From: Geobacter sp. UBA6802
GTDB taxonomy: Bacteria > Desulfobacterota > Desulfuromonadia > Geobacterales > Pseudopelobacteraceae
Assembly: GCA_002452325.1 (NCBI GenBank)
Contig: DKFG01000168.1
Coordinates: forward strand, 1 to 7,609
Length of the DNA stretch: 7,609 nucleotides
Direction: 5' to 3'
Shown here: piece by piece, positions 1-6,432 of the stretch
How the letters are laid out: every line of letters starts with the position of its first letter
Numbering within the stretch: position 1 is the stretch's first letter
Made by a program: the position numbers and the translations under genes
Notes under the pieces: model-generated
The model's database searches: none
Seen by the model: the letters and a program-made list of their open reading frames with translations, nothing else
Told to the model about the DNA's origin: nothing

Positions 1-277
1 AAGGTTTTATTATTAGTATAATCAATAACTTATACAACATACCGAAATTTCAGCCAATTCTCAAGGTAAATTTTACCAGAAAAAAAGGAAGATGCAGCGC
101 GCACCTCCCTTTTTTGTCCGGCTCCTGGGGGCAACAAGTATCCTGAACCCGCAGTTGACCACCAACAGACGCAAGGATCACAAAGAATTTAAACCTGTTA
201 GAACAGATTTGAGAGAAACCGGCCGGTATTCCGGGAACCATCTTCAACCGGTTGTTATTATTTTTATTTCTTTGCTT
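1..277. other. Intergenic region downstream of selB
   Basis: No convincing gene is visible here. A 65-codon minus-strand reading frame (50-247) lacks a Shine-Dalgarno sequence and resembles no family I know. The region holds the strong terminator hairpin at 80-116. It also holds an imperfect palindrome at 191-210 (arms of 9 bases, 8 of them complementary, with a 2-base loop) and a perfect 10-bp palindrome, CAACCGGTTG, at 245-254. A second copy of the aaccgg/ccggt words lies at 218-227, so a weaker hairpin could form just after the selB stop codon on the minus strand. Nothing is recognisable in positions 1-79. Confidence 0.6.
80..116 (-). terminator. Bidirectional Rho-independent terminator after selB
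   Basis: On the minus strand, positions 115-101 can pair with 95-81 as a 15-bp stem (13 Watson-Crick and two G-U pairs) closing a 5-base loop (96-100). It is followed by a run of seven T residues (86-80). The plus strand reads the same stem with its own run of six T residues (110-115), so the element should stop transcription from both sides. It sits about 160 bases after the selB stop codon and probably ends the selB transcript; a convergent gene beyond the left edge may share it. Confidence 0.85.
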
Positions 278-2188
278 TTACCTGCCGCGCAGCACCCGCT
301 TGTCCCCGATCCGTATGGTTATTTTGCGGCTGTCAAAATACTCCAGCAACGGAATCATGAACTTGCGAGACAGGCCGGTCAGCTCGCGGAACTCTGACGG
401 AATAATCTCTGCCTTGGCCCTCAGATGCGAAATCAGCTTTTCTTCAATGGTTTTAAGCAAAGCGCTGTCGTAGAAGATGTCACCCGAGACCCGCGTCACC
501 CCTCCTTCGCGGGTCAGCAGGGCCAGGTGATCCCGCACCTCTTTTTCGGTGCTGCGCAGTGCCTCGGCCAGCTCCTTGATGGTAGGTGGTTCAATCCCCC
601 GTTCTGCCAACAGCCTGGCGATACCGGCGCCAAGCCCGGACAACGGCGCCGCCGCCTGTTTTCTGGCACCTGCAGGACGGACCAGCTCCCGTTCGGCGGC
701 CAGCTTGCCTTCCTTTTCCAGCTCTGCCAGCAGCGGGGCGAAGAAACGCTGGTCACTGCGCCTGGGTATCCGGGTCTTTAACTCTTCCTTGCTGATCCCC
801 TCTTTAAGTGGATTGGCCGCAAGGTAGCCCGACAGCTCATCCAACAGCAGCTGCTTCAGGCCGTGAACCGCAGACCTGGACAGAAAGACCCGCGGTTCAC
901 GAGTCATCTGCACAATCTCGCCAGCCGCCAACAATCCCTGTAAGGCAGTCTCAGCCTGCTTACGGGCAATACCGGAACGCAACACGATCTCATCAAACGA
1001 GACGCCGGACAGCAGGGCCTGGGACACGATCAAATTGCAGGTTTTCTGATGTTCTGCCGCATCCAGCGACACCAGCAACCGCAGGGCATCGTCACTGCGC
1101 CGCCGCCGGGCCGGAGGAAACGGGTCAAGCACGATGCCGCCACCGATAGTGACCGAGGGTGAAGTGGCCCGGATCAGGTAGGGATCTCCTGACACCAGCA
1201 ACAGCGGTTGATCCAGCCGTAACTGGGCATAGCCGCTCTGGCCCGGCGGCAGTGCATCATGTTCCAGCAGGATGATCTGGGCCGTAACCTCTGAGGTGCC
1301 TGAATGGAAGCGAACCGTGGTGCGATGCCGCAGATCCCGCGGAGCCGAGGCCAGATGATCCAGCCGCACATCCACCCGACGGCTGGTGCGGAAGATCCCA
1401 GTTGGGACCACTACATCACCCCGATGGGCCTGATCCAGATCGATCCCCTGCAGGTTTACGGCCAGTCGCTGACCGGCCTGGCCGATGTCGGTCTTTGCAC
1501 CATGGGCCTGAATCCCCCGCACCCGGCCCGGAATCCTGTCGGGCAGCAGTTCCAGTTCGTCACCCAGCTTGATCTCACCGGCCAGCAGCGTGCCGGTAAC
1601 CACGGTGCCAAAACCAGCCACCGTAAAGACCCGATCAACCGGCAGCCGGAAGGCGCCATCCCGTTTCTTCTCTGCCGTCCCTTCAGCCAGCCGGACCAGT
1701 TCTGCCTTCAGATCATCCAGACCGGCACCGGTCTTTGAGGAAACCGGGATGATCGGGGCAGACTCAAGAAAGGTACCTTCCACAAACTCCCGCACCTCTT
1801 CCTGCACCAGCGGCAACCAATCCGGCTCCACCATATCACTCTTGGTCAGGGCCACCAGACCGCAGCGCACACCCAGCAGCCGCAGGATATCGAGATGTTC
1901 ACGGGTCTGGGGCATGATCCCCTCATCCGCCGCGATCACCAGCATCACCAGATCCATACCGGCCACACCGGCCACCATGGCCCGCACAAACTTCTCATGG
2001 CCCGGCACATCCACCACACCAAACTCAATCCCGCCCGCAAGTTGCAGGTGGGCAAAACCCAGTTCAATCGTGATGCCACGGGCCTTCTCTTCCTTGAGGC
2101 GATCGGTATCCGTACCGGTCAACGCCTTAACCAACGAGGTCTTGCCGTGGTCAATATGTCCGGCGGTGCCGAGAATCAGGTGTTTCAT
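278..2188 (-). CDS. selB: Selenocysteine-specific translation elongation factor SelB
   Basis: SelB is the GTPase that carries selenocysteinyl-tRNA(Sec) to ribosomes paused at UGA codons marked by a SECIS hairpin, so its presence implies that the host makes selenoproteins. The protein has 636 residues, normal for bacterial SelB. The EF-Tu-like GTPase domain shows G1 GHIDHGKT (10-17), a G2-type RGIT (37-40), G3 DVPGHE (60-65), G4 TKSD (115-118) and G5 SSK (150-152). Beta-barrel domains follow to about residue 355. The C-terminal part (about 370-636) has the character of the winged-helix repeats that bind SECIS RNA in this family. The start is fixed by the conserved MKHLILGTAGHIDHGK beginning. 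The ribosome site is weak (GGAACC about 6 bases upstream). The gene is GC-rich compared with the genes to its right. Its first 25 codons plus 11 upstream bases recur at 3585-3669. Confidence 0.97.
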   Translation of the reverse strand: MKHLILGTAGHIDHGKTSLVKALTGTDTDRLKEEKARGITIELGFAHLQLAGGIEFGVVDVPGHEKFVRAMVAGVAGMDLVMLVIAADEGIMPQTREHLDILRLLGVRCGLVALTKSDMVEPDWLPLVQEEVREFVEGTFLESAPIIPVSSKTGAGLDDLKAELVRLAEGTAEKKRDGAFRLPVDRVFTVAGFGTVVTGTLLAGEIKLGDELELLPDRIPGRVRGIQAHGAKTDIGQAGQRLAVNLQGIDLDQAHRGDVVVPTGIFRTSRRVDVRLDHLASAPRDLRHRTTVRFHSGTSEVTAQIILLEHDALPPGQSGYAQLRLDQPLLLVSGDPYLIRATSPSVTIGGGIVLDPFPPARRRRSDDALRLLVSLDAAEHQKTCNLIVSQALLSGVSFDEIVLRSGIARKQAETALQGLLAAGEIVQMTREPRVFLSRSAVHGLKQLLLDELSGYLAANPLKEGISKEELKTRIPRRSDQRFFAPLLAELEKEGKLAAERELVRPAGARKQAAAPLSGLGAGIARLLAERGIEPPTIKELAEALRSTEKEVRDHLALLTREGGVTRVSGDIFYDSALLKTIEEKLISHLRAKAEIIPSEFRELTGLSRKFMIPLLEYFDSRKITIRIGDKRVLRGR

Positions 2189-2199
2189 GGTTTGGTTCC
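2115..2199 (-). repeat. 85-bp direct repeat, copy A (functional selB 5' end)
   Basis: This stretch covers the first 25 codons of selB, including the P-loop, and the 11 bases before its start codon. It aligns without gaps to 3585-3669 in the same orientation, with 72 of 85 bases identical by hand count. Similarity stops sharply on both sides, although a few scattered bases upstream of 3585 may still be related. The distance between the two copies is 1470 bp, and the only gene between them is fic. Mismatches fall in all codon positions, so this is not a recent exact duplication. Confidence 0.85.
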
Positions 2200-2209
2200 G
2201 TATCCCTTA

Positions 2210-2300
2210 TTTTCAATAGGGTAGTGTTGAGTTCATCAGGGTAGTAACTGGCCGTATACTACCCTATTGAAAAGTGGACTGTGCTGTTGAATTCGTCAGG
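2210..2300. promoter_or_regulatory. Repeat-rich leader upstream of selB with alternative hairpins
   Basis: A perfect 16-bp inverted repeat (ttttcaatagggtagt at 2210-2225 and its complement at 2258-2273) lies 22 bases ahead of the selB start. A third copy of the inner word agggtagt lies at 2238-2245, exactly 20 bases after the one at 2218-2225. In a minus-strand transcript the arm at 2265-2258 could therefore pair with either of two downstream arms, giving mutually exclusive hairpins. A further direct repeat (tgttgagttcatcagg at 2225-2240, tgttgaattcgtcagg at 2285-2300, 14/16 identical) is offset by exactly 60 bases. It could be an operator array, an attenuator or a SelB-bound RNA leader; the sequence alone does not decide. 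I find no clear -35/-10 pair for selB. Confidence 0.5.
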
Positions 2301-2339
2301 AAGATATTTGTGAATATGTCGCTTCGATAAACATGCCAG

Positions 2340-2379
2340 AAAAACGTGTCGATTTTTTTGTGTTTCGTCGACACGTTTT
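2340..2379 (-). terminator. Probable terminator of the fic gene
   Basis: A perfect 12-bp inverted repeat (aaaacgtgtcga at 2341-2352, its complement at 2368-2379) encloses a 15-base loop. Read on the minus strand, the stem runs into five T residues (2344-2340), about 70 bases after the fic stop codon. The large loop makes it weaker than the selB terminator. The arms share the tgtcga word with a palindrome at 2387-2394, so a protein-binding role is an alternative. Confidence 0.55.
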
Positions 2380-2407
2380 GACAATATGTCGACAGAACGA
2401 ACATAAT
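2378..2407 (+). promoter_or_regulatory. Possible plus-strand promoter antisense to fic
   Basis: A perfect TTGACA (2378-2383) is followed 18 bases later by CATAAT (2402-2407), a good sigma70-type match pointing into the 3' end of fic on the opposite strand. The spacer contains the palindrome TGTCGACA (2387-2394). No credible gene lies downstream on this strand, so a transcript would be antisense to fic. It may be a chance match in AT-rich DNA. Confidence 0.3.
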
Positions 2408-2448
2408 GCATGCTACGTCTGACTTGCTGAAGATTTTGCACATATAGC

Positions 2449-3531
2449 TCATCTTGCGAGAATATTCAGGAATTTTTCATTGATATAATAGTATTCCCGC
2501 CCAGCTTTTACGCCATGCAAGATGCCGATTCGCTCAAGTTCTTTCAGATATACAGAGGCTGACTGACGTCGGGCGATACCGGCCTGCTCTAAAAAGCGAA
2601 TTTTACAATATGGTTGATGAAAAAGAAGCTCCAGAAGATCCTTTGAATATATTTTTGGTAATTCCTGCCGGACTTTTACAATGCTGTCATTGATCAAGTC
2701 GCGGATTTCAAGAATGCGGTCCCGTGTAGTATGTGCCATCTGTTCAATTGCAGTGAGCATGAAAATAATCCAGCCCTCCCAACTTCCGGACTCCGTCACA
2801 CTCCTGAGCCCTGCATAATAGTCATTTTTATGATCTATGATATAGCGACTGAGATAGAGAATCGGTATATCCAGCAAGCCTTCTTCGATCAGATAGAGAA
2901 TGTTCAGAATACGGCCGGTACGACCGTTTCCATCGGTAAAGGGATGAATTGCCTCAAACTGGTAATGCAGCACGGCAAGCTTAACTAGAGGATCAAGGTC
3001 ATCCTGGCTATAGATAAATCTTTCAAGATTAGCAAGTTTGTCCCGAATGATTGACTCGCCTTCAGGCGGCGTATAGATAACGTCGCCACGGGAATTGGCA
3101 AGTTTAGTACCCGGTGTTTTGCGGATACCGGCATCCGTCATTTTAATAATCTGGAACAGCTCTTCAAACAGCGTAGTGGTTAATGGCCTGTTATGTTGTT
3201 TGATGCTGTTGTAGCCGTGCCAGAGGGCATCCTGATAACGAAGAACCTCCTTGGTGTGCGGGTTGGTCCGTTGTCCTGCATCAGCAAAGGCTCGGTAGAG
3301 CTCATCATTGGTGGTGACGATGTTTTCGATTTCGGATGACAGCTTTGCCTCTTGTAGGCCGATGGCCTGAATTAGCACCGACTGGTTCGGGATCAGTTCG
3401 CCGGTTCCCTTCAGTTCAGCCAGGGCCTTGTTGGCGCTGATGGCCTTTTTTAAAACAGACCGCGTTTCCAACTCCTCTTTCGGCGGGAGTAACGGCAGAT
3501 CATTATACGGCTTTGACGGATCAAAAGACAT
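2449..3531 (-). CDS. fic: Fic family protein AMPylase, class II (N-terminal inhibitory helix)
   Basis: Fic enzymes transfer AMP (sometimes another nucleotide) from ATP to hydroxyl side chains of target proteins in the cytoplasm. The 360-residue protein has the layout of Shewanella SoFic. An N-terminal region carries the inhibitory [S/T]xxxE[G/N] motif as S65-S66-E67-I68-E69-N70. The Fic core carries the complete active site H196-PFTDGNGRTG-R207. A C-terminal helix-turn-helix/winged region follows (about 295-360). The inhibitory glutamate and catalytic histidine are both intact, so the enzyme should be active but self-restrained. The start is supported by AAGGGA 7 bases upstream. It seems to be a solitary gene: no separate FicA-type antitoxin is visible. 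It lies between the two copies of the selB 5' repeat and is less GC-rich than selB, consistent with acquisition. Targets cannot be inferred. Confidence 0.93.
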   Translation of the reverse strand: MSFDPSKPYNDLPLLPPKEELETRSVLKKAISANKALAELKGTGELIPNQSVLIQAIGLQEAKLSSEIENIVTTNDELYRAFADAGQRTNPHTKEVLRYQDALWHGYNSIKQHNRPLTTTLFEELFQIIKMTDAGIRKTPGTKLANSRGDVIYTPPEGESIIRDKLANLERFIYSQDDLDPLVKLAVLHYQFEAIHPFTDGNGRTGRILNILYLIEEGLLDIPILYLSRYIIDHKNDYYAGLRSVTESGSWEGWIIFMLTAIEQMAHTTRDRILEIRDLINDSIVKVRQELPKIYSKDLLELLFHQPYCKIRFLEQAGIARRQSASVYLKELERIGILHGVKAGREYYYINEKFLNILAR

Positions 3532-3568
3532 GATGAGGTCCCTTTTACTGCCCAGTTGTACGATACTT

Positions 3569-3669
3569 TCAGTTACGGTGGCTGCCGGTCAGCGCCTTAA
3601 CCAGCGAGGTCTTGCCATAGTCGATATGGCCGAGCGTGCCGAGGATCGGGTGTTTAATGGCTTGGTTCC
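3569..3669 (-). pseudogene. Decayed fragment of a selB 5' end (repeat copy B)
   Basis: Positions 3585-3669 match the start of the intact selB at 2115-2199, about 85% identical over 85 bp and in the same orientation. Read on the minus strand from 3658, it gives IKHPILGTLGHIDYGKTSLV and then KALTG. After this the similarity ends and a stop codon (3569-3571) closes the frame at codon 30. The start codon has become ATT, and the second histidine of GHIDHGK is tyrosine. It cannot make a functional GTPase. It is either the displaced 5' end of selB left by an insertion, a fragment of another strain's selB carried in with foreign DNA, or an old tandem duplication. Any fic promoter would have to lie in or next to this fragment. 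Confidence 0.85.
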
Positions 3670-3878
3670 AATTGGTTTGAAAAAATCCATGTAAACTTGT
3701 CCGCAACAATTACGGACACCCAGCTTGACAAATCACCCATATTTGCGAAGATATAAACAAATGCCCTGTTTATCGCGAAGTCCTACGTTCCACGTAGGAT
3801 AGAACCCAACGGTCTAGCGAAAACGGGGCTTTATTAATTGGCTCATTTTTCAATGCAACGCGGTTGAGCTGGATTAAC
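3670..3878. other. Intergenic region between the selB fragment and the DUF4928-like gene
   Basis: No gene is visible. The region contains a short inverted repeat (tgtccg at 3698-3703, cggaca at 3713-3718, 9-base loop). It has a TTGACA (3725-3730) with AT-rich candidates for a plus-strand -10 (TATAAA at 3752-3757, but 21 bases away, too far for a standard promoter). It also holds the 67-nt palindromic structure at 3763-3829. Together with the selB fragment and the fic leader, this makes a 347-bp stretch (3532-3878) without an intact gene. Confidence 0.5.
3763..3829. other. 67-nt two-tier palindromic structure (terminator or small RNA candidate)
   Basis: The outer stem pairs gccctgttt (3763-3771) with aaacggggc (3821-3829), including one G-U pair. 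After a one-base bulge it continues as tcgc (3773-3776) with gcga (3817-3820). Inside sits a perfect 8-bp hairpin, tcctacgt/acgtagga (3781-3788, 3792-3799), with a 3-base loop. On the plus strand it is followed by TTTATT, on the minus strand by ATTTGTTTA, so neither side has an ideal terminator tail. It lies about 50 bases past the stop codon of the DUF4928-like gene and may end that operon. A structured small RNA or a mobile palindromic repeat are alternatives. Confidence 0.5.
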
Positions 3879-4835
3879 TCAAAGATTCTTCGGTAATTCA
3901 ATCAGCATCGACTTATCAATCTCACAAACGTCAACCCTTTTATTGTAGGTTTCAATGAGTTGCCTGAAGCCAGCGCCCAGTTTCTGTTTCGAAAAGTCGC
4001 AAAGCTCTTCAATGTTTTGCGAAACAAACGATTCAATTGATTCAACGGCTATTTTACCGGGCAAAATCAGGTCGGCATTTTGTCGCGCCCCATTTAAGGT
4101 CCGGTCAGGCACAAGCAGATAGACCCTAAACCCGTCATCAACATTTTTTTGGCATTTCTGATAGAGCGCCGGCATCGGGGCAACAGTGACATGAAATGCC
4201 GTGTCCCCGATGCAAAAGTCACCCGGACGTCCCAACTGGTCATCGGCGGTACTATATGATTCATTGCCGATTTCTATTTTAGGAAAGCGCAGTTCGAGTT
4301 TTGCTCCAACCAAATGCTGTGCCAGCGGCCCTTCCTTGCCTGTTTCCCTAGCTTGCGCAAGCAGTGACTGAACGGTCTGCCATGTTGTCTTTGACGATTC
4401 ATAAACGAGCTTAATTCGCTCCTTGTTGTGGAATTCAATTACCTTGCCAACAAGAATTCGCTGGAATTCGTCGAGTATATTGTTACGTTCTTCAGCCGCA
4501 CAATTATCAAACCGTGCTTGTTTAAGCGCATCCAACAACGGCTTTATATCGCCGGGACCGCCTCTATTGGTACGGCCTCCCTCTTTTGCAAATGGGCGTT
4601 TCTCTCCGAATCGCTCCAAAATCCTTTTTACCGCCTGTCCGCTGGCGCCCTTTATCTGAGAACCGCCGGGTGCCCTATGCGCTTCAAGATCAAGAATACA
4701 CTCCGATTTTAAATGTTCCAAAACCACCAAGGCCGCTGCAATAGTTCCTTTAGCCGGGCCACCGCTGGATTTGTGTGCGGGCAGATTCTCGTACCAACTC
4801 TTGAAAATGCTAAGCGTATGCTTTTTCAGGCTCAT
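3879..4835 (-). CDS. DUF4928-like protein, candidate restriction endonuclease partner
   Basis: This 318-residue soluble protein resembles, as I recall it, the DUF4928 family found next to C5-cytosine methyltransferases; I could not search to confirm. No signal peptide or membrane segment is seen. The N-terminal half (about 25-145) carries GGPAKGTIAAAL and a glycine/arginine-rich GGRTNRGGPGD (86-96). The C-terminal half has NESYSTADDQLGRPGDF (191-207) followed by FHVTV (214-218). The spacing of acidic PGD206 and HVT resembles a degenerate PD-(D/E)XK nuclease core, but the lysine is absent, so nuclease activity is inference. The ATG at 4835 is preferred over the in-frame ATG at 4850 because GAGAG precedes it. 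The gene overlaps the methyltransferase end by 26 bases, implying coupled translation. Its place after the methyltransferase fits a cognate restriction enzyme. Confidence 0.8.
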   Translation of the reverse strand: MSLKKHTLSIFKSWYENLPAHKSSGGPAKGTIAAALVVLEHLKSECILDLEAHRAPGGSQIKGASGQAVKRILERFGEKRPFAKEGGRTNRGGPGDIKPLLDALKQARFDNCAAEERNNILDEFQRILVGKVIEFHNKERIKLVYESSKTTWQTVQSLLAQARETGKEGPLAQHLVGAKLELRFPKIEIGNESYSTADDQLGRPGDFCIGDTAFHVTVAPMPALYQKCQKNVDDGFRVYLLVPDRTLNGARQNADLILPGKIAVESIESFVSQNIEELCDFSKQKLGAGFRQLIETYNKRVDVCEIDKSMLIELPKNL

Positions 4836-6432
4836 GGGCTTCTCTCTCATAGGGGGGATAAAGTGGTTTACCTCTCATCATCTCATTAACAACCGGATTT
4901 AAATAGTTTTCTGCAATCCACTCAATAACCGGAACACATACCGCATCCCCAAAGCCAAACAGCGCCTGATTTTGAGGAACATTTATGATAAAATTATCTA
5001 TTCCCATCAGGCGCGCACATTCATGAGGAGTAAGAAGCCTGGCGTAAAACTGACCATTACCCGCCTTGAACAAAATCTGTCTGCCACTCCCTCCTCGTGG
5101 AGTCCGCAAGCAACCAGCAATACCATCTGTACGTAATTCCGCCATTGACATTCCATTACGAACTCGTCTGAAAACGGTCCCGTAAGAGAAAGTGGAGGCG
5201 CCGATCATTTGATCCGCAATTTCCTTGTGACGAGAGCTCATTTGATTATAGAGATATTCCTTGCGTTCTTTACTCCACCAAAGGTTTGAATCATGGGGGA
5301 TATCTTCCAGAATATCTATGAGCGAAATGCTGCGCTGTGGCTGTGGTGGCAGTTGTCTGGTATCCCAATCAATCTCTTTATGCCCTAAAATAAAATCGGC
5401 CAGAGCCTTTGGTCTGACATCACTTTCAAAAAATTGAAGCTGCTCATGAACCGTCTCAGCCTCTCGATACCTGTTGTCAATTCCGATTACAAAGAGCCTT
5501 TGTCTGCTTTGTGGAACAAAACGAGCTGCGTCCAAAATAATGGCGTCAACCCGGTATCCAAGTTTATTCAAGGCAAGAAGCGCATCTTTGAAATCAGCGC
5601 CACCATGTGACGTTAAAAAACCAGCCACATTCTCCAGAAGGACAAGCGGTGGTTTCTCATCACCCATTTTCTCCAATATCGTGACGAAGCCCCAAAATGC
5701 TGAAGAATGAGCGCCTATCAATCCCTTACGCGCGCCGGCAAGCGAAAGATCATTACAGGGGAAAGAGGCCGTAGCCAATGTCACACGGGGTAGTTGGACC
5801 ACATTAAGCTTGTGAATGTCTCCTTCAATAAGGTGTTCGTCTGCGTCACTGAAATTATCACGATACATTTGGCACTTTTGCGCATCTATATCGTTGGCGA
5901 AGCGTAACTTCCATCCTTGTCGTTCCAGACCAACACGCATCAAACCAATGCCGGAAAAAAATTCAGCGACAGTTTTTTCAGGGAAAAGCGATCTTGTATT
6001 CAGCTCCACCTTGCTGGAAATAGCCTTGATTGTCATAGTTACACACTCTTCCACATCTTTAATTATTTGGCTTTCCCAAAAGCGAAGAACTGTCCATCCA
6101 TTCTGCATAAGAGTTGTAGATAATTGGCAATCCCGCCGCATAGTTGTCCTGATTTTTTTCAGCCAATACGCTTTCGCATCTGATTTTAAAAACTGCTCTT
6201 CAAGCGACAATAGCTTTCTTTTCTGCCATTGGCCACCATGCCAAAAATCTCCATCTATGAAAATTGCTATGCGGTGCGACGCTAAAACCACATCTGGTTT
6301 GCCTGGCAATAATTTGGAATGCAGGCTGTAGCGATACCCCTTTGACCAAAGCATTTTACGGAATATAAGTTCAGGAGAAGTGTTGTTTGAATGAACAGCG
6401 CTCATTATTTTAGAAATAATTCGATTTGTCAT
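4810..6432 (-). CDS. Fusion of Vsr-type mismatch endonuclease and C5-cytosine DNA methyltransferase
   Basis: The 540-residue protein joins two enzymes that are normally separate. Residues 1-125 are a Vsr-type endonuclease, which nicks next to T:G mismatches left by 5-methylcytosine deamination. It shows MSAVHSNNTSPE (10-21), LPGKPD (42-47), GDFWHG (61-66) and RRD (99-101). Residues 153-512 are a complete C5 methyltransferase: motif I FFSGIG (158-163), motif IV SFPCN with catalytic C226, motif VI ENV (267-269), motif VIII QSRQR (308-312), a target-recognition region (about 375-455), motif IX RLLTPHECARL (465-475) and motif X GDAV (495-498). PCN and GDAV replace the commoner PCQ and GNAV. Its ATG overlaps the toxin stop codon (ATGA) and lacks a good ribosome site, pointing to coupled translation. 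Recognition sequence is unknown. The gene is clearly more AT-rich than selB. Confidence 0.95.
   Translation of the reverse strand: MTNRIISKIMSAVHSNNTSPELIFRKMLWSKGYRYSLHSKLLPGKPDVVLASHRIAIFIDGDFWHGGQWQKRKLLSLEEQFLKSDAKAYWLKKIRTTMRRDCQLSTTLMQNGWTVLRFWESQIIKDVEECVTMTIKAISSKVELNTRSLFPEKTVAEFFSGIGLMRVGLERQGWKLRFANDIDAQKCQMYRDNFSDADEHLIEGDIHKLNVVQLPRVTLATASFPCNDLSLAGARKGLIGAHSSAFWGFVTILEKMGDEKPPLVLLENVAGFLTSHGGADFKDALLALNKLGYRVDAIILDAARFVPQSRQRLFVIGIDNRYREAETVHEQLQFFESDVRPKALADFILGHKEIDWDTRQLPPQPQRSISLIDILEDIPHDSNLWWSKERKEYLYNQMSSRHKEIADQMIGASTFSYGTVFRRVRNGMSMAELRTDGIAGCLRTPRGGSGRQILFKAGNGQFYARLLTPHECARLMGIDNFIINVPQNQALFGFGDAVCVPVIEWIAENYLNPVVNEMMRGKPLYPPYEREAHEPEKAYA
4839..4846 (-). promoter_or_regulatory. 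Ribosome binding site choosing the 4835 start
   Basis: The purine run GAGAGAAG (read on the minus strand) ends three bases before the ATG at 4835; its GAGAG core is 6 bases away. The alternative ATG at 4850 has only a pyrimidine-rich stretch (TATCCCCCCT) before it. The site lies inside the 3' end of the methyltransferase coding region. Confidence 0.5.

Noticed and set aside
50..247. A 65-codon minus-strand reading frame downstream of selB.
   Set aside because: It has no ribosome site, contains the strong terminator hairpin inside it, and has no recognisable domain.
1569..2219. A long plus-strand reading frame (216 codons) opposite selB.
   Set aside because: It is antisense to the conserved GTPase domain of selB and is low-complexity Ser/Arg/Pro-rich, typical of the shadow of a GC-rich gene.
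2264..2452. A 62-codon minus-strand reading frame whose ATG overlaps the fic stop codon (ATGA).
   Set aside because: It runs through the terminator-like hairpin and the selB leader repeats, its product resembles no family I know, and its composition looks non-coding.
3804..3869. ACCCAAC (3804-3810) and GTTGAGC (3863-3869) fit the R-box patterns of an integron attC site.
   Set aside because: The sequence between them does not fold as an attC site, the boxes pair poorly, and the real palindrome (3763-3829) is offset from them; no integron integrase is present.
4431..4469. Three GAATTC hexamers within about 40 bases inside the DUF4928-like gene.
   Set aside because: They fall in ordinary coding sequence for common residues (Glu, Phe, Asn); nothing links them to the methyltransferase specificity.
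6404..6420. A 7-bp palindrome (attattt/aaataat) near the start of the Vsr-methyltransferase gene.
   Set aside because: It is AT-only and short, lies within the coding region of the conserved N-terminus, and is easily explained by chance.
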